Source: Gammaproteobacteria bacterium
GTDB lineage: Bacteria > Pseudomonadota > Gammaproteobacteria > Steroidobacterales > Foliamicaceae
Assembly: GCA_026707445.1 (NCBI GenBank)
Contig: JAPOWV010000010.1
Span: 1-43,584, forward strand
DNA length: 43,584 bases
Direction of reading: 5' to 3'
Shown here piece by piece: positions 28,601-37,882 of the stretch. The translations under genes and the position numbers were made by a program. The notes beneath the pieces were generated by a model. It was not told where the DNA came from and ran no database searches. It saw only the letters and a program-made list of their open reading frames with translations. The stretch's first letter is position 1. Each line of letters begins with the position of its first letter.

Positions 28601-30921
28601 ACCGGCTCCTGGAGCGCTCGCTGTTATGGCTGCACGAACAGGAAGTGATTCGGTTGAACAAGGGACTCGCGGTTTTTCGTCCGGCCATGACCGTCAAACT
28701 CGCCGAGAAGTCTGCGCCCGGGCGTCTGCGACGCGGTTTTGGGGATGCGGACTACGAACCGCTGAAAATTCACTACCGCGAACAGGTGCTGCAGATTCAC
28801 GTTATGGCCGAGTTCGCCGCCCGGGGCCTTGAGGCCGTAAGTGATGCTGTGCGTCTGGCGATGGACTATTTCAGCATGGAGCGGGGGGATTTTCTGGACC
28901 GCTGGCTGCCGGGCCGCGACGCGGAAACCTCGCGCCAGACCACGCCTGAAACCTGGCGGGCGATTGTGGACGAGTTGAGCCCCGCGCAGCGGCGGATTGT
29001 TACCGACAGCCGGGAACAGACCAACGTGCTCGTGCTGGCTGGTCCTGGTTCCGGCAAGACGCGGGTGCTCGTGCATCGCATTACCTACCTGCTGCGGGTG
29101 CGGCGCGAACGGCCGCGCAGCATTCTGGCGCTGGCCTACAACCGGCACGCGGCCGTCGAGATACGCCGGCGATTGACGCGGATGTTGGGCAACGATGCGC
29201 GGGGCGTTACCGTGCTCACCTGCCATGCATTGGCAATGCGCCTTGTGGGCGCCAGTTTCTCGGCGCTGGCGGCTTCGGAAAAAGACCCGAGTCAGGATAG
29301 GTTCGCCGCCGTGCTGCGCGAGGCGGTCGATCTGTTGCAGGGCAAGGACCTGCCGCCGGAGGACGCGGATGTTCGGCGCGACCGGCTCCTGGCGGGCTTC
29401 CGCTGGATACTGGTGGACGAGTACCAGGACATCGACCGGGAAAAGTACGAGCTGATTTCCGCGCTGGCGGGACGCACTCTGGACGATGCCGACAGCAAGC
29501 TGACGCTGTTTGCGGTGGGCGACGACGACCAGAACATATACACTTTCGATGGCGCGTCGGTGGAGTTCATCCGCCGCTTCAAACAGGACTATGCCGCCCG
29601 CCCGGCTTGGCTCACCGAGAACTACCGCTCCACGGCGCACATCATCAACGCCGCCAATGCGTTCATCGAACCGGCCCGGCAGCGCATGAAGGTGGAATAC
29701 CCCATCGAAATCGACCGCAAGCGCGCAAAAGAGCCGCCGGGCGGAGCCTGGTCGAAGCGTGACCCGGTTGCCGGCGGACAAGTGCAGGTCTTGGCCGCCG
29801 GCGGCGACGAAAGCGCACAGGCGGTTGCAGCCGTGGCCGAATTGCGCCGCCTGGAAGCGCTGGCCGCTGCCGCCGGCGATTGGGACTGGCGCCAATGCGC
29901 GGTCATCGCGCGGCAATGGCGCACGCTGGACCCGGTGCGAAACCTGTGCGAACGCGAAGGCATTCCGGTGCAGATGGCGAATGCCGATGTCACGTATTTC
30001 TGGCGCTTGCGGGAGACCCGGCAGCTGCTCGTCTGGCTGGAAAGACGCGGGGAGCCGCTGGTTTCGGCGGCGGCCATTCGGGAATGGCTGGACGCGCAGC
30101 CCGGAGGAACCTGGATGGAAACTCTGCGCGAGGCGGTTGCCGACTACGAGCTTGATGCGGGTGATGCCGAGAGTCCCGTCGACAGCTTTGTGGAGTGGCT
30201 GGCGGAATGGGGTCGGGAAATGCGCCGACGGCAGACCGGACTGCTTTTACTGACAGCGCATCGTGCGAAAGGCCTTGAATTCAACCACGTCATCATTCTG
30301 GATGGCAAATGGACGCGCGTCGGCCGGAATGAAGATCGCGATGCCTGGCGGCGTTTGAGCTATGTAGCCATGACGCGCGCCCGAAAAACTCTCGCGGTGG
30401 TCAGCCTTTCTCCATCGAACCGCCCGCGTGCCGCGCCGGCCGGCCGTGCTTTGGGGACTGGCAGATGGCACGTGCGGGATCAATGGTCCGACTATCCGGT
30501 CCATGCTTTTCCCGTCCACGAACTGGACGGGCATTCGTCGGTGCTGCACCGTGAGGTACTTGCGCCTGAATCGCCACCAACCGGCTTGGGCGCACGGCGT
30601 GAGTCGCTAGGGCTCGACGCCATCAATCTGGGTTTTCCGGGCCGTTTTCACCCCGGACACAAGATTCACGACACCATCCGCAGCCTGCAACCCGGCGATC
30701 CACTCAAGGTGCGAACCGGCTCCACGCCTTGGGAATTAACCACCCAAGAGGGTACGCTCGTTGGCCGCTTGGCTAGGAAATACACTCCTTGCGGCGAAGT
30801 AAGTTCCGCGCGCGTGCATGCCATCGTTAACTGGCGGCGCGAGGACAGCGAGCCGGAGTACCGTGAAAGCATGAAATGCGATGCATGGGAAGTGGTGGCA
30901 CCGGAATTGTTATTCCGCTGA
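25651..30921 (+). CDS. exonuclease-RecQ-UvrD fusion helicase
   Basis: A 1756-residue protein, starting at ATG 25651 where the exonuclease fold begins (an earlier in-frame ATG lies inside the nitroreductase gene). Domain order: DEDD exonuclease (about 1-140: [32 protein letters not shown]); a linker with a cysteine motif [13 protein letters not shown]; an SF2 RecQ helicase (Walker A Lys315 in [13 protein letters not shown] at 413-416, GRAGRD); a winged-helix-like middle; an SF1 UvrD-type helicase (Lys1136 in GPGSGKT, DEYQD 1256-1260, [22 protein letters not shown]); and a small C-terminal beta-rich region. All motor motifs are intact. Large RecQ-UvrD fusions occur sporadically in bacteria. Repair or defence roles are inferred. 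Confidence 0.92.
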   Translation: MHCISVDLEVGERSGRIHALAAVDQQSGAALIFRDRQLRGPGLTAALRQLDELTVRGDCLVGHNLIDFDLEHLRAAAPGLEMLRMPAVDTLRLSPLAFPANPYHRLVKHYRDGGLVRGQINNPELDARLALDLLAAERDSFSGTDPDLLLAWHWLTTNSESGRGFDAFFRELRKAERPADIEARAAIGKLVNDAVCMTHAGEAMDTRTDGWPLAYALAWLSVAGGNSVMPPWVVHQFPEASGLIQWLRDTPCEDQACAWCRERHDAGNELKRWFGFDAFRPTPATEEGASMQQAIVETAIAGGHVLGLLPTGAGKSLCYQVPALSRYDKTGALTVVISPLVALMSDQVAGLEAKGIGSCVTVNGMLSMPERADALDRIRLGGAAIVLTSPEQLRNRSLRSAIAQREIGAWVLDEAHCLSRWGHDFRPDYRYVGRFIRKHGGSLPSGPVLDPASSAESASEAAPPVASVICLTATAKPDVVSEIQEYFRKELGIEFTVFPGGARRDNLEFAVLQTDAGHKFEDIHGALEVDLPADRPGGAIVYCATRRRCEEVAEYLVARNWEAAHFHAGLQPETKKLTQQRFIDGELRVIAATNAFGMGIDKPDVRLVIHADIPGSLENYLQEAGRAGRDRHPARCVLLYTQEDVERQFGMSAYSRLTRREIHGILKALRNLDRKGCLKGDVVATPGEILREDEDSAFERDDATDDNRVKTAVAWLEEARLVSREENFAQVYPSSLRVQSIAHAKKKLANVASLTSGRRQQLLIIVGRLFEADPDEGISTDDLMGASGMSPEGVRDALRDLEQLGLASNDMAITAFAHVGAPRPSRQRFQEACEIESALIAHMREKAPELDRGERSLLHLRVAAHTLKTDGIEHALPERLLRIVRSISQDGRGEERVEGGSGGSIDMRQRGREHVSVTLRRPWPLLEELAERRRAAAELLLKHLLDALPDGARGTDLLAETTLGAMRAALEEDLVLKSQSPNLDRLLERSLLWLHEQEVIRLNKGLAVFRPAMTVKLAEKSAPGRLRRGFGDADYEPLKIHYREQVLQIHVMAEFAARGLEAVSDAVRLAMDYFSMERGDFLDRWLPGRDAETSRQTTPETWRAIVDELSPAQRRIVTDSREQTNVLVLAGPGSGKTRVLVHRITYLLRVRRERPRSILALAYNRHAAVEIRRRLTRMLGNDARGVTVLTCHALAMRLVGASFSALAASEKDPSQDRFAAVLREAVDLLQGKDLPPEDADVRRDRLLAGFRWILVDEYQDIDREKYELISALAGRTLDDADSKLTLFAVGDDDQNIYTFDGASVEFIRRFKQDYAARPAWLTENYRSTAHIINAANAFIEPARQRMKVEYPIEIDRKRAKEPPGGAWSKRDPVAGGQVQVLAAGGDESAQAVAAVAELRRLEALAAAAGDWDWRQCAVIARQWRTLDPVRNLCEREGIPVQMANADVTYFWRLRETRQLLVWLERRGEPLVSAAAIREWLDAQPGGTWMETLREAVADYELDAGDAESPVDSFVEWLAEWGREMRRRQTGLLLLTAHRAKGLEFNHVIILDGKWTRVGRNEDRDAWRRLSYVAMTRARKTLAVVSLSPSNRPRAAPAGRALGTGRWHVRDQWSDYPVHAFPVHELDGHSSVLHREVLAPESPPTGLGARRESLGLDAINLGFPGRFHPGHKIHDTIRSLQPGDPLKVRTGSTPWELTTQEGTLVGRLARKYTPCGEVSSARVHAIVNWRREDSEPEYRESMKCDAWEVVAPELLFR

Positions 30922-30945
30922 CCTCTCGTTCGTCGCTGACCGCTT

Positions 30946-30963
30946 CGGAGCGAGGATGCTCCG
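30946..30963. terminator. candidate bidirectional terminator
   Basis: CGGAGC (30946-30951) and GCTCCG (30958-30963) flank a six-base loop in the 48-base gap between the converging helicase and fabI genes. An overlapping CGCT-TCGG-AGCG hairpin (30941-30952) is an alternative fold. There is no T-run on either strand, so intrinsic termination is uncertain. Confidence 0.35.
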
Positions 30964-30969
30964 CCCCCG

Positions 30970-31752
30970 TCACTCCGGGAAGGACAGGCCGACGGCGCCC
31001 ATGCCGGCGTCCACGGGAAGGACCACGCCGGTAATTCCGGACGCCATCTCCGAGCACAGGAACACGGCGGCGTTGCCCACTTCGTCAAGTGTCACGTTGC
31101 GCCTGAGCGGGGCTGCGCCTTCGTAGTGGTGCAGCATCTTGCGGAAGTTCGGAATGCCGGCGGCCGAGAGCGTCTTGACCGGTCCCGGCGAAAGCGCGTT
31201 GACGCGCACGCCCTTCTTGCCCAGGTCCATCGCCAGCGCCCGCGTGACGGCTTCCAGGCTGGCCTTGGCGGGCCCCATGACGTTGTAGTTCTGGACGGCA
31301 CGGGTAGAGCCGGAATACGACAGGGTCAGCAGCGCCCCGCCGTCGGCCATCAACGGCGCGGCCGCGCGCGCCAGCGCCGCGAAGCTGTAGGCGGAAATGT
31401 CGTGGGACATCCGGAAGCCTTCCCGCGACACGCTGTCGGCAAAGTCGCCCTTGAGGTTGTCGCCGGGCGCAAAGGCGATCGAGTGCACCAGGATGTCGAG
31501 CTTCGGCCAGGATTCCTGCAACTGCGCAAAGGCTTCCTCGATCGACTCGTCGCTGCTGACGTCCATGCCGAGGCAGAAAGGCGCATCGACTTCCGGTGCG
31601 AAGGCTTCGGCGCGCTCGAGCATCCTTCCCGGCAACGCGCTCAGGGCGACTTCCGCGCCCTCGCGGCGGAAACTCCGAGCTATGCCCCAGGCAATCGAGC
31701 GCTTGCTCGCGATGCCGGCGATCAGCGCCCGCTTTCCTTCCAGAATCGGCAT
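30970..31752 (-). CDS. fabI: enoyl-[acyl-carrier-protein] reductase (NADH)
   Basis: A 260-residue FabI, which does the last reduction of each fatty-acid elongation cycle and is the target of triclosan and isoniazid-type drugs. Marks: [16 protein letters not shown] (NADH-binding turn of the FabI branch), the Tyr-x6-Lys active site YNVMGPAK, and [13 protein letters not shown] after it. It stands alone, convergent with the helicase and divergent from rnhA. A TAGAAT hexamer ends six bases before the ATG, so the transcript may be leaderless. Confidence 0.96.
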   Translation of the reverse strand: MPILEGKRALIAGIASKRSIAWGIARSFRREGAEVALSALPGRMLERAEAFAPEVDAPFCLGMDVSSDESIEEAFAQLQESWPKLDILVHSIAFAPGDNLKGDFADSVSREGFRMSHDISAYSFAALARAAAPLMADGGALLTLSYSGSTRAVQNYNVMGPAKASLEAVTRALAMDLGKKGVRVNALSPGPVKTLSAAGIPNFRKMLHHYEGAAPLRRNVTLDEVGNAAVFLCSEMASGITGVVLPVDAGMGAVGLSFPE

Positions 31753-31758
31753 GGCGCG

Positions 31759-31764
31759 ATTCTA
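31759..31764 (-). promoter_or_regulatory. candidate -10 element for fabI
   Basis: TAGAAT on the minus strand, six bases before the fabI ATG. TTGCCC (31785-31780 on the minus strand) lies 15 bases upstream of it as a possible -35. Transcription would start at or next to the ATG. Confidence 0.42.
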
Positions 31765-31809
31765 CAGGCTTTGCCGGCCGGGCAAGGGCTGGCAATTCCC
31801 CCCGAAAGG

Positions 31810-31815
31810 TACAAT
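31810..31815 (+). promoter_or_regulatory. candidate -10 element for rnhA-dnaQ
   Basis: TACAAT ends eight bases before the rnhA GTG. The predicted transcription start falls at or within two bases of the start codon, which would make the message leaderless. No clear -35. Confidence 0.38.
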
Positions 31816-31823
31816 CCGATGCC

Positions 31824-32273
31824 GTGCAGCAGGTGGAGATCTATACCGACGGAGCCTGCTCCGGCAACCCGGGACCCGGCGGCTGGGCGGCCCTGCTGCG
31901 CTCGGGCGAACACGAACGCGAGTTGACGGGCGCGGAGCCGGACACTACCAACAACCGCATGGAACTCACCGCCGCGCTACGCGCACTGGAGGCCCTGAAA
32001 CGCCCCTGCCGCGTGGTCCTGTATACGGACTCGACATATGTTCAGAAGGGCATGAAGGGCTGGCTGGACAAATGGAAACGCAACGGCTGGAAGACCGCGA
32101 ACAAGAAGCCGGTACGTAACGAGGACCTGTGGCGCGACCTCGACAAGATTTGCGCCCGCCACTCGGTCGAGTGGCGCTGGGTTCGCGGACACGCCGGAAA
32201 CCCGGGCAACGAGCGCGTTGACCAGTTGGCGCGCGATGCGATCGATTCCCTGGATGGCGGGCGCGGGACGTAG
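31824..32273 (+). CDS. rnhA: ribonuclease HI
   Basis: A 149-residue RNase H that cuts the RNA of RNA-DNA hybrids. I start it at GTG 31824, because the fold begins at once ([20 protein letters not shown]); upstream in-frame codons overlap the fabI start region. Catalytic residues are in TDGAC, RMELTA, YTDSTYV and NERVDQLA, and the basic handle [19 protein letters not shown] is that of the E. coli type. dnaQ follows four bases later, a pairing common in gammaproteobacteria. Confidence 0.96.
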   Translation: MQQVEIYTDGACSGNPGPGGWAALLRSGEHERELTGAEPDTTNNRMELTAALRALEALKRPCRVVLYTDSTYVQKGMKGWLDKWKRNGWKTANKKPVRNEDLWRDLDKICARHSVEWRWVRGHAGNPGNERVDQLARDAIDSLDGGRGT

Positions 32274-32277
32274 GGCT

Positions 32278-32979
32278 GTGCGCCACGTTGCCGTCGACGT
32301 CGAAACCACCGGGCTGGACCCCAATTCCGGCGACCGCGTCATTTCCATCGGCTGCGTGGAGCTGGTGAAGCGGCAGTTCACCGGCCGGGACTTCCATCGG
32401 CTGATCGATCCGCAGCGGTCCATCCCGGCGGAGTCCTCCCGGGTGCACGGCATCAGCGACGACCAGGTAGCGGGTCAGCCGAAGTTTGCCGAGCTCGCCG
32501 AAGAGTTTCTCGACTTCGTGCGCGGCGCCCACCTGCTGGGACACAACGTCGAGTTCGACCTCGGGTTTCTGGATGCGGAATTGCAGAAGGCCCGGAGAAA
32601 GGAACGGCTGGGAGAGATCTGCGACTCGACCTGCACGCTGAAGATGGCGCGTGCGCGCTATCCGACGCAGCGCAACAACCTCGACGCGCTGACCCTGCGC
32701 CTCGGCGTCGCGTCAAGCGAGCGGGGCTACCACGATGCCCTGGAGGACGCCCGCCTGACGGCCTCCGTGTGGCTTCGCATGACCATGGGGCAGGGCGAAC
32801 TCAGCATGAGCGAAGAGGCGGGCGGGGGTGCGAAGCGGGCCATCGAACGGGAAGGTCTCGAGCTTGTCCGCTTTGAACCCGGCGCGGAAGACCTGGAGGC
32901 GCACGAGAAAATGTTGCGCAATATTGACGCCAAATCCGAACGGGGCGCCGCCTGGCTTAAGGAATTCGGGGAAACCTGA
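32278..32979 (+). CDS. dnaQ: DNA polymerase III epsilon subunit (proofreading exonuclease)
   Basis: A 233-residue epsilon subunit. GTG 32278 is chosen since the exonuclease core starts directly (RHVAVDVETTGLDPNSGDR) and lies four bases after rnhA; an ATG at 32254 would overlap rnhA. ExoI DVETTG, ExoII LGHNVEFDLGFLDAEL and ExoIII YHDALEDARLTA supply the metal-binding acids and the HxAxxD motif. The C-terminal segment (about 180-233) is the alpha-binding tail. It supplies replication fidelity. Confidence 0.95.
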   Translation: MRHVAVDVETTGLDPNSGDRVISIGCVELVKRQFTGRDFHRLIDPQRSIPAESSRVHGISDDQVAGQPKFAELAEEFLDFVRGAHLLGHNVEFDLGFLDAELQKARRKERLGEICDSTCTLKMARARYPTQRNNLDALTLRLGVASSERGYHDALEDARLTASVWLRMTMGQGELSMSEEAGGGAKRAIEREGLELVRFEPGAEDLEAHEKMLRNIDAKSERGAAWLKEFGET

Positions 32980-32990
32980 TTTCAGTGAAT

Positions 32991-32996
32991 TAGAAT
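32991..32996 (+). promoter_or_regulatory. candidate -10 element for nhaB
   Basis: TAGAAT in the 45-base gap after dnaQ, 28 bases before the nhaB GTG. A leader of about 20 bases with GGAGA would follow. No clear -35. Confidence 0.38.
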
Positions 32997-33024
32997 CCGG
33001 CTTTTTGCCGAACTGGAGAAAATC

Positions 33025-34566
33025 GTGGCGCAGTCAATTCGGTCCGCTTTCGCACAAAACTTTCTGGGTGATTCGCCCCGCTGGTACAAGCAGACGATCA
33101 TCGCGTTCCTGATCGTCAACCCGATCCTGTGGTTCCTGCTGCCGGGCGGCGAGTTCATCGCGGGCTGGGTGCTGGTGCTGCAATTCATCTTCACGCTGGC
33201 GATGGCGCTGCGCTGCTATCCGCTGCAGCCCGGCGGACTGCTGGCGATACAGGCGGTCCTGATGGGCATGACATCGCCCGAGACGCTGTACACCAAGACG
33301 CTGGACAACTTCCCGGTCATCCTGCTGATGATCTTCATGGTGGCGGGCATCTTCTTCTTGAAGGAGATGCTGCTTTACGTCTTCACTCGCATTCTGCTCG
33401 GCGTGCGCTCCCGGCTGCTGCTTTCGCTGCTCTTCAGCGCCACCGCGGCGGTGCTGTCCGCCTACCTGGACGCGCTGACCGTGACGGCGGTCATCATCTC
33501 GGTGGCAATCGGCTTTTACCGTATCTACCACTCCGTTTCGTCCGGCCTCAAGGCGGGCGAGGTTGCCGAACGATTGACCGACGATTCGCAGGTTCCGGAC
33601 GACAAGATGGCGGAACTGCGCCAGTTCCGGGCCTTCCTGCGCGGCCTGATGATGCACGCGGCCGTAGGCACCGCGCTGGGCGGTGTCACGACGCTGGTCG
33701 GCGAGCCGCAGAACCTTCTCCTGGCCAAGGAGGCGGGCCGCGCTTTCGGAGAGGCCGGATGGAATTTCGGCCAGTTCTTCCTGAACATGGCGCCGGTGAC
33801 GATGCCCGTGCTGGTGGTGGGCCTGCTCACCTGCGCAACGCTGGAACTGATCGGCAAGTTCGGCTACGGCGTCAAGCTCAGCCCCGCGGTGCGCGAGGTC
33901 CTCGAGCGCTACGACCGCGAGGCATCGGAGCGTCGCACGCCCCGCCAGAACGCCGCGCTGGTGGCGCAGGGCGGCGCGGCCGTCATTCTGATCGTCGCGC
34001 TGAGCCTGCATCAGCTTCACCATACCGAAGTGGGCCTGATCGGCCTGATGATCATTGTGCTCGCCACCGCGTTTTCAGGGGTCACGGAAGAGCATCGTCT
34101 CGGCAAGGCGTTTCAGGAGGCGCTTCCGTTTACCGCGCTGCTGGTGGTCTTCTTCGGCATCGTCGCGGTCATTTACGACCAGAAACTGTTCAAGCCGGTT
34201 ACCGACCTGATCTTCACCCGCGACGGGACCGAGCAGCTGGCGATCATGTACCTGGCCAACGGGGTCCTGTCGCTGATCAGCGACAACGTGTTCGTGGCCA
34301 CGGTCTATATCGCCGAGGTCAAGCAGGCGCTGTTCGACGGGCTGATCGACCGCCCCCAGTTCGAGTTGCTGGTAGTGGCCATCAATACCGGCACCAACAT
34401 ACCCAGCGTGGGCACGCCGAACGGCCAGGCGGCCTTCCTGTTCCTGCTGACGACCGCGCTGGCGCCGGCCATCCGCCTCAGCTACCTGCGCATGGTGCTG
34501 ATGGCGCTGCCGTACACGATCACGATGACCGCTACGGGTCTGCTCGCCATCATCTACCTTCTGTAA
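33025..34566 (+). CDS. nhaB: Na+/H+ antiporter NhaB
   Basis: A 513-residue inner-membrane antiporter with about 12 segments. The start [20 protein letters not shown] and the blocks [59 protein letters not shown] and [18 protein letters not shown] are those of NhaB. It expels Na+ in exchange for H+ and fits a saline habitat. It starts at GTG with GGAG ten bases upstream. A cytosolic loop (about 175-200) separates the halves, as in the family. Confidence 0.94.
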   Translation: MAQSIRSAFAQNFLGDSPRWYKQTIIAFLIVNPILWFLLPGGEFIAGWVLVLQFIFTLAMALRCYPLQPGGLLAIQAVLMGMTSPETLYTKTLDNFPVILLMIFMVAGIFFLKEMLLYVFTRILLGVRSRLLLSLLFSATAAVLSAYLDALTVTAVIISVAIGFYRIYHSVSSGLKAGEVAERLTDDSQVPDDKMAELRQFRAFLRGLMMHAAVGTALGGVTTLVGEPQNLLLAKEAGRAFGEAGWNFGQFFLNMAPVTMPVLVVGLLTCATLELIGKFGYGVKLSPAVREVLERYDREASERRTPRQNAALVAQGGAAVILIVALSLHQLHHTEVGLIGLMIIVLATAFSGVTEEHRLGKAFQEALPFTALLVVFFGIVAVIYDQKLFKPVTDLIFTRDGTEQLAIMYLANGVLSLISDNVFVATVYIAEVKQALFDGLIDRPQFELLVVAINTGTNIPSVGTPNGQAAFLFLLTTALAPAIRLSYLRMVLMALPYTITMTATGLLAIIYLL

Positions 34567-34600
34567 GCGGGGTGCGCACATTTCCCGGGGCTCTGCTTCC

Positions 34601-36115
34601 TTGCCCGAATGGGACGTGCTGGCAAAGCACGCGGCCGAAGCGCGCGAATGGCGGCTGGATGAACTGCTGGATGCGCCGGGCCGGTTCGGCGATTTTTCCT
34701 TGCGCTGCGATGCTCCCCGCGGAGCGGCGCTGCTGCTTGATTTCAGCCGGCAAAGGTTAAGCGGCGAAACGCCCGGGCTTCTCAAGGCGCTGGCCGAGGC
34801 GCGTGGGCTGGAGGCCGCGCGCGCGGCGCTGTTCGCGGGCGAGGTCGTCAACCCAAGCGAGAATCGCGCCGCGCTGCATCCGGACGCCCGTTCCGCGAAC
34901 CCGGCAAATGCGCTGCTGGCCGAGCAGCGCGAGCGCGTGGGCGCGTTCGCCCGGCGGTTCCGGGCCGGAGAAGTGTTGGGGGCCGGAGGCAAGCCGCTTA
35001 AGCGCATCGTCAATATCGGCATCGGGGGCTCGGACCTGGGCGTGCGGCTTTTGTGCTCGGCGCTGGGGCACGAACACTCCCGCCCGGTGGACTTCGTGGC
35101 CGAATTGGACGGTGTCGAACTGGAGCGGGCGCTGTCGCGGAGCGACCCTGCGGAGACACTGTTCGTCGTGTGCTCGAAGAGCTTTTCCACCGCCGAGACG
35201 CTTGCCAATGCGTACTCGGCGCGTCACTGGCTGACGGCGGCGCTCGGCGAAGACGCCCCGGGGCGCCATTTCGTCGCCGTTTCCGCCAACGCCGAAGCCA
35301 TGGCCGCCTGGGGAATCGAGCCCGACAGGGCATTTCTGATGCCGGATGCGGTAGGCGGACGCTATTCCGTCTGGTCGGCTGCCGGCCTGAGCGCCTTGCT
35401 GTCGCTCGGTTCCGCCAGCATGAACGAGTTTCTTGACGGCGGCCGCTGGCTGGACCGGCATTTCATGGAGGCTCCCCCCCAAAAAAACATGCCGGTGTTG
35501 ATGGGGCTTCTCGCGTTCTGGAACCAATCCCTGCTGGATTGCTCGGCCCAACTTCTGCTCCCGTACGATACGCGCCTGAAATGTCTGCCGGCGTATCTGC
35601 AACAGCTTGAAATGGAGAGCCTCGGCAAGAGCGCCGACGCGCACGGCCGCCCGCTTGAGGGCAAGGGTGTGGCAGCCTTGTTCGGGGTGACCGGTTCGAG
35701 CGCGCAACACTCGATCCTGCAATGGGCGCAGCAGGGCGCGCGAGCGTCAAGCGCCGACTTTATCGCCGTGCGGGACGCCGGCGGCGCTTATCCACGGATG
35801 CACTCCGAAGCGCTGCGCCAGATGCTGGCGCAAGCCGAGGCCCTGGCGCGCGGCCTGCCGCAGAGCGCGATCGACTCCGATCCCTTGGCGGCGCACAAGG
35901 CTTTGCCCGGCGGCCGCTCGTCGAACATATTGCTGCTCGAAAGGCTCGATCCCCGGCATCTGGGCGCATTAATCGCGCTGTACGAGCACAAGGTCTTCGT
36001 CCAGGCAACGCTGCTGGGCGTAAACCCGTTCGACCAGTGGGGCGTGGAGCACGCCAAGCGCCTGGCCGCCGATCCACGCTCGCAGCCGCCCGTGGGGAAA
36101 CTTCTCGACGACTGA
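34601..36115 (+). CDS. pgi: glucose-6-phosphate isomerase
   Basis: A 504-residue isomerase of glucose 6-phosphate and fructose 6-phosphate. It starts at TTG 34601; no better ATG or GTG is in frame. Both family signatures are intact (GGRYSVWSAAGL and the ALYEHKVFVQATLLGVNPFD region), with catalytic Glu in LEMESLGKS, His in SSAQHSILQ and Lys in GVEHAKRL. A C7A7 tract at 35474-35487 contains an in-frame A-AAA-AAC slippery heptamer, unusual in so GC-rich a gene. Its position before the dehydrogenase and manB suggests that it feeds fructose 6-phosphate into sugar-nucleotide synthesis. Confidence 0.95.
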   Translation: MPEWDVLAKHAAEAREWRLDELLDAPGRFGDFSLRCDAPRGAALLLDFSRQRLSGETPGLLKALAEARGLEAARAALFAGEVVNPSENRAALHPDARSANPANALLAEQRERVGAFARRFRAGEVLGAGGKPLKRIVNIGIGGSDLGVRLLCSALGHEHSRPVDFVAELDGVELERALSRSDPAETLFVVCSKSFSTAETLANAYSARHWLTAALGEDAPGRHFVAVSANAEAMAAWGIEPDRAFLMPDAVGGRYSVWSAAGLSALLSLGSASMNEFLDGGRWLDRHFMEAPPQKNMPVLMGLLAFWNQSLLDCSAQLLLPYDTRLKCLPAYLQQLEMESLGKSADAHGRPLEGKGVAALFGVTGSSAQHSILQWAQQGARASSADFIAVRDAGGAYPRMHSEALRQMLAQAEALARGLPQSAIDSDPLAAHKALPGGRSSNILLLERLDPRHLGALIALYEHKVFVQATLLGVNPFDQWGVEHAKRLAADPRSQPPVGKLLDD

Positions 36116-36153
36116 GTCCGGGTGGTTGCAACCTTGCCGTAACGCGCCCTGCC

Positions 36154-36159
36154 TAAAAT
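36154..36159 (+). promoter_or_regulatory. candidate -10 element for the dehydrogenase-cupin gene
   Basis: TAAAAT nine bases before the ATG. Transcription would begin within about three bases of the start codon. Possible -35 hexamers (TTGCAA, TTGCCG) are at unsuitable spacing. Confidence 0.35.
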
Positions 36160-36168
36160 AGCAAAGTC

Positions 36169-37872
36169 ATGAAGATCACAGTTCACGGTTGCGGTTACGT
36201 CGGCCTGGTGACCGGCGCCTGCTTCGCCGAGACCGGCGTGAGCGTGATTTGCATCGACATCGACAGCAGCGCCGTCGAGCGCCTCCAAAGAGGCGAGCTG
36301 CACATCCACGAGCCGGGACTCAAGGACCTGGTGCGCAGGAATCTCGAGTCTGGCCGGCTCATGTTCAGCGCCGATGTCCGCGAGGGCGTGGAACACGGCG
36401 AGGTGCAGTTCATAGCGGTGAGCACGCCGCCGGGCGGCAACGGCGAAGCGGACGTCAGACAGGTGTTTGCCGTTGCCGAGTCCATCGCCGCCCATATGCC
36501 CGGCTATCGCCTGGTGGCCTGCAAGTCGACCGTTCCGGTCGGCACTTGCGCCGAGGTGGACCAGCGCATCGCCGCCGCTTTGGCCGAGCGCGGCATGGAC
36601 CACGAGTATGACGTGGTGTCGAACCCGGAATTCCTTAAAGGGGGGGCGGCCGTTTCGGACTTCATGCACCCCGAGCGCATCCTCGTGGGCACCGAAAGCC
36701 AAAGCGCAATCGAAATCTTGAGCGCCTTGTACGCGCCGTTTCACCGCAAGCGCGACCGCCTGCTGGTGATGGATCGCGAATCGGCGGAACTGACCAAGTA
36801 CGCGGCCAACGCCATGCTTGCCACTCGGATCAGTTTCATAAACGAACTGGCCGGCCTGGCGGAGCTCGTAGGCGCCGACATCGAGCAGGTGCGCGCCGGG
36901 GTGGGGGCGGACAAGCGCATCGGCTACAACTACCTCTACGCGGGCAGCGGCTACGGCGGTTCCTGCCTGCCCAAGGACACCGCGGCGCTGGCCCGGACCG
37001 CGCGCGAAAACGGCTACCGCGCGGAGATCGTCGAAGCGGTAACGCGCGTCAACGAGCGCCAGAAATCGCTGCTGGGACAGAAGATTCAGGCTCATTTCGG
37101 CGAGACCCTGGCCGGCCGCCTGATCGCGCTTTGGGGCCTGTCCTTCAAGCCGGGAACCGACGACATGCGTGAGGCGCCCAGTCTGGTGCTGATCGAGTTC
37201 CTGCTTTCTCACGGCGCGCGCGTGCGCGCATATGACCCGGTGGCGGTCGAGCGCTGCGATTCGCTGCTGGGCGAGCGCGAGGGGCTGGAGTATGCGCCCA
37301 GTGCGGGCGAAGCGGTTCGGGGAGCGGACGCGCTGGCGATCGTGACCGAATGGCCGCAGTTCCGTTCGCCGGACTTCGACAAGCTCCGGGAACGACTCCG
37401 GCAGCCGGTGGTTTTTGACGGGCGCAACCTTTATTCGCCGGACGTGATGAAGGACAAGGGCTTCCGCTATTTCGGGATCGGCCGCGGCGAGCGCGTTGCC
37501 CGGGACAACGGCTCCGGCGTGCATCCGGTGGGCGAAGAAGTGTTTCGCCCCTGGGGCAGCTTCGAAGGGCTTGGGCAGGGCGAGGGCTACCAGGTCAAAC
37601 GGCTGCGGGTCCTGCCCGGCGAGACGCTGTCGCTGCAGCGCCATCGCCGCCGCGCCGAGCACTGGGTGGTCGTAAGCGGCGCGCCGGTGGCCGAACGCGA
37701 CGGCGAGAGCCACTCGCTGAAGGCTGGCGATCACATCCTGATCCCGCTGGGCGCCGTGCACCGGATCCATAATCCCGGCGACGAGCCTGCGGAGCTCGTG
37801 GAGGTGCAGTTGGGCGACTACCTGGGCGAAGACGACATCGAGCGCTTCGAAGACGTCTACGGCCGCGCCTGA
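36169..37872 (+). CDS. UDP-glucose/GDP-mannose dehydrogenase fused to a ManC-type cupin
   Basis: A 567-residue two-part protein. Residues 1 to about 445 are a nucleotide-sugar 6-dehydrogenase: Rossmann start HGCGYVGLVTGACFAETG, STVPVGT, the catalytic Cys266 in GSGYGGSCLPKDT, and FKPGTDDMREAPS. After a short linker, about 463-567 is the cupin of type II mannose-6-phosphate isomerases (RPWGSFEGLGQGEGYQVKRL, QRHRRRAEHWVVVSG, ILIPLGAVHRIHNPGDEPAE). The guanylyltransferase half of ManC is absent. The neighbours pgi and manB favour a GDP-mannose to GDP-mannuronate route over UDP-glucuronate, but sequence alone does not settle it. Confidence 0.88.
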   Translation: MKITVHGCGYVGLVTGACFAETGVSVICIDIDSSAVERLQRGELHIHEPGLKDLVRRNLESGRLMFSADVREGVEHGEVQFIAVSTPPGGNGEADVRQVFAVAESIAAHMPGYRLVACKSTVPVGTCAEVDQRIAAALAERGMDHEYDVVSNPEFLKGGAAVSDFMHPERILVGTESQSAIEILSALYAPFHRKRDRLLVMDRESAELTKYAANAMLATRISFINELAGLAELVGADIEQVRAGVGADKRIGYNYLYAGSGYGGSCLPKDTAALARTARENGYRAEIVEAVTRVNERQKSLLGQKIQAHFGETLAGRLIALWGLSFKPGTDDMREAPSLVLIEFLLSHGARVRAYDPVAVERCDSLLGEREGLEYAPSAGEAVRGADALAIVTEWPQFRSPDFDKLRERLRQPVVFDGRNLYSPDVMKDKGFRYFGIGRGERVARDNGSGVHPVGEEVFRPWGSFEGLGQGEGYQVKRLRVLPGETLSLQRHRRRAEHWVVVSGAPVAERDGESHSLKAGDHILIPLGAVHRIHNPGDEPAELVEVQLGDYLGEDDIERFEDVYGRA

Positions 37873-37882
37873 AACACGCCGG

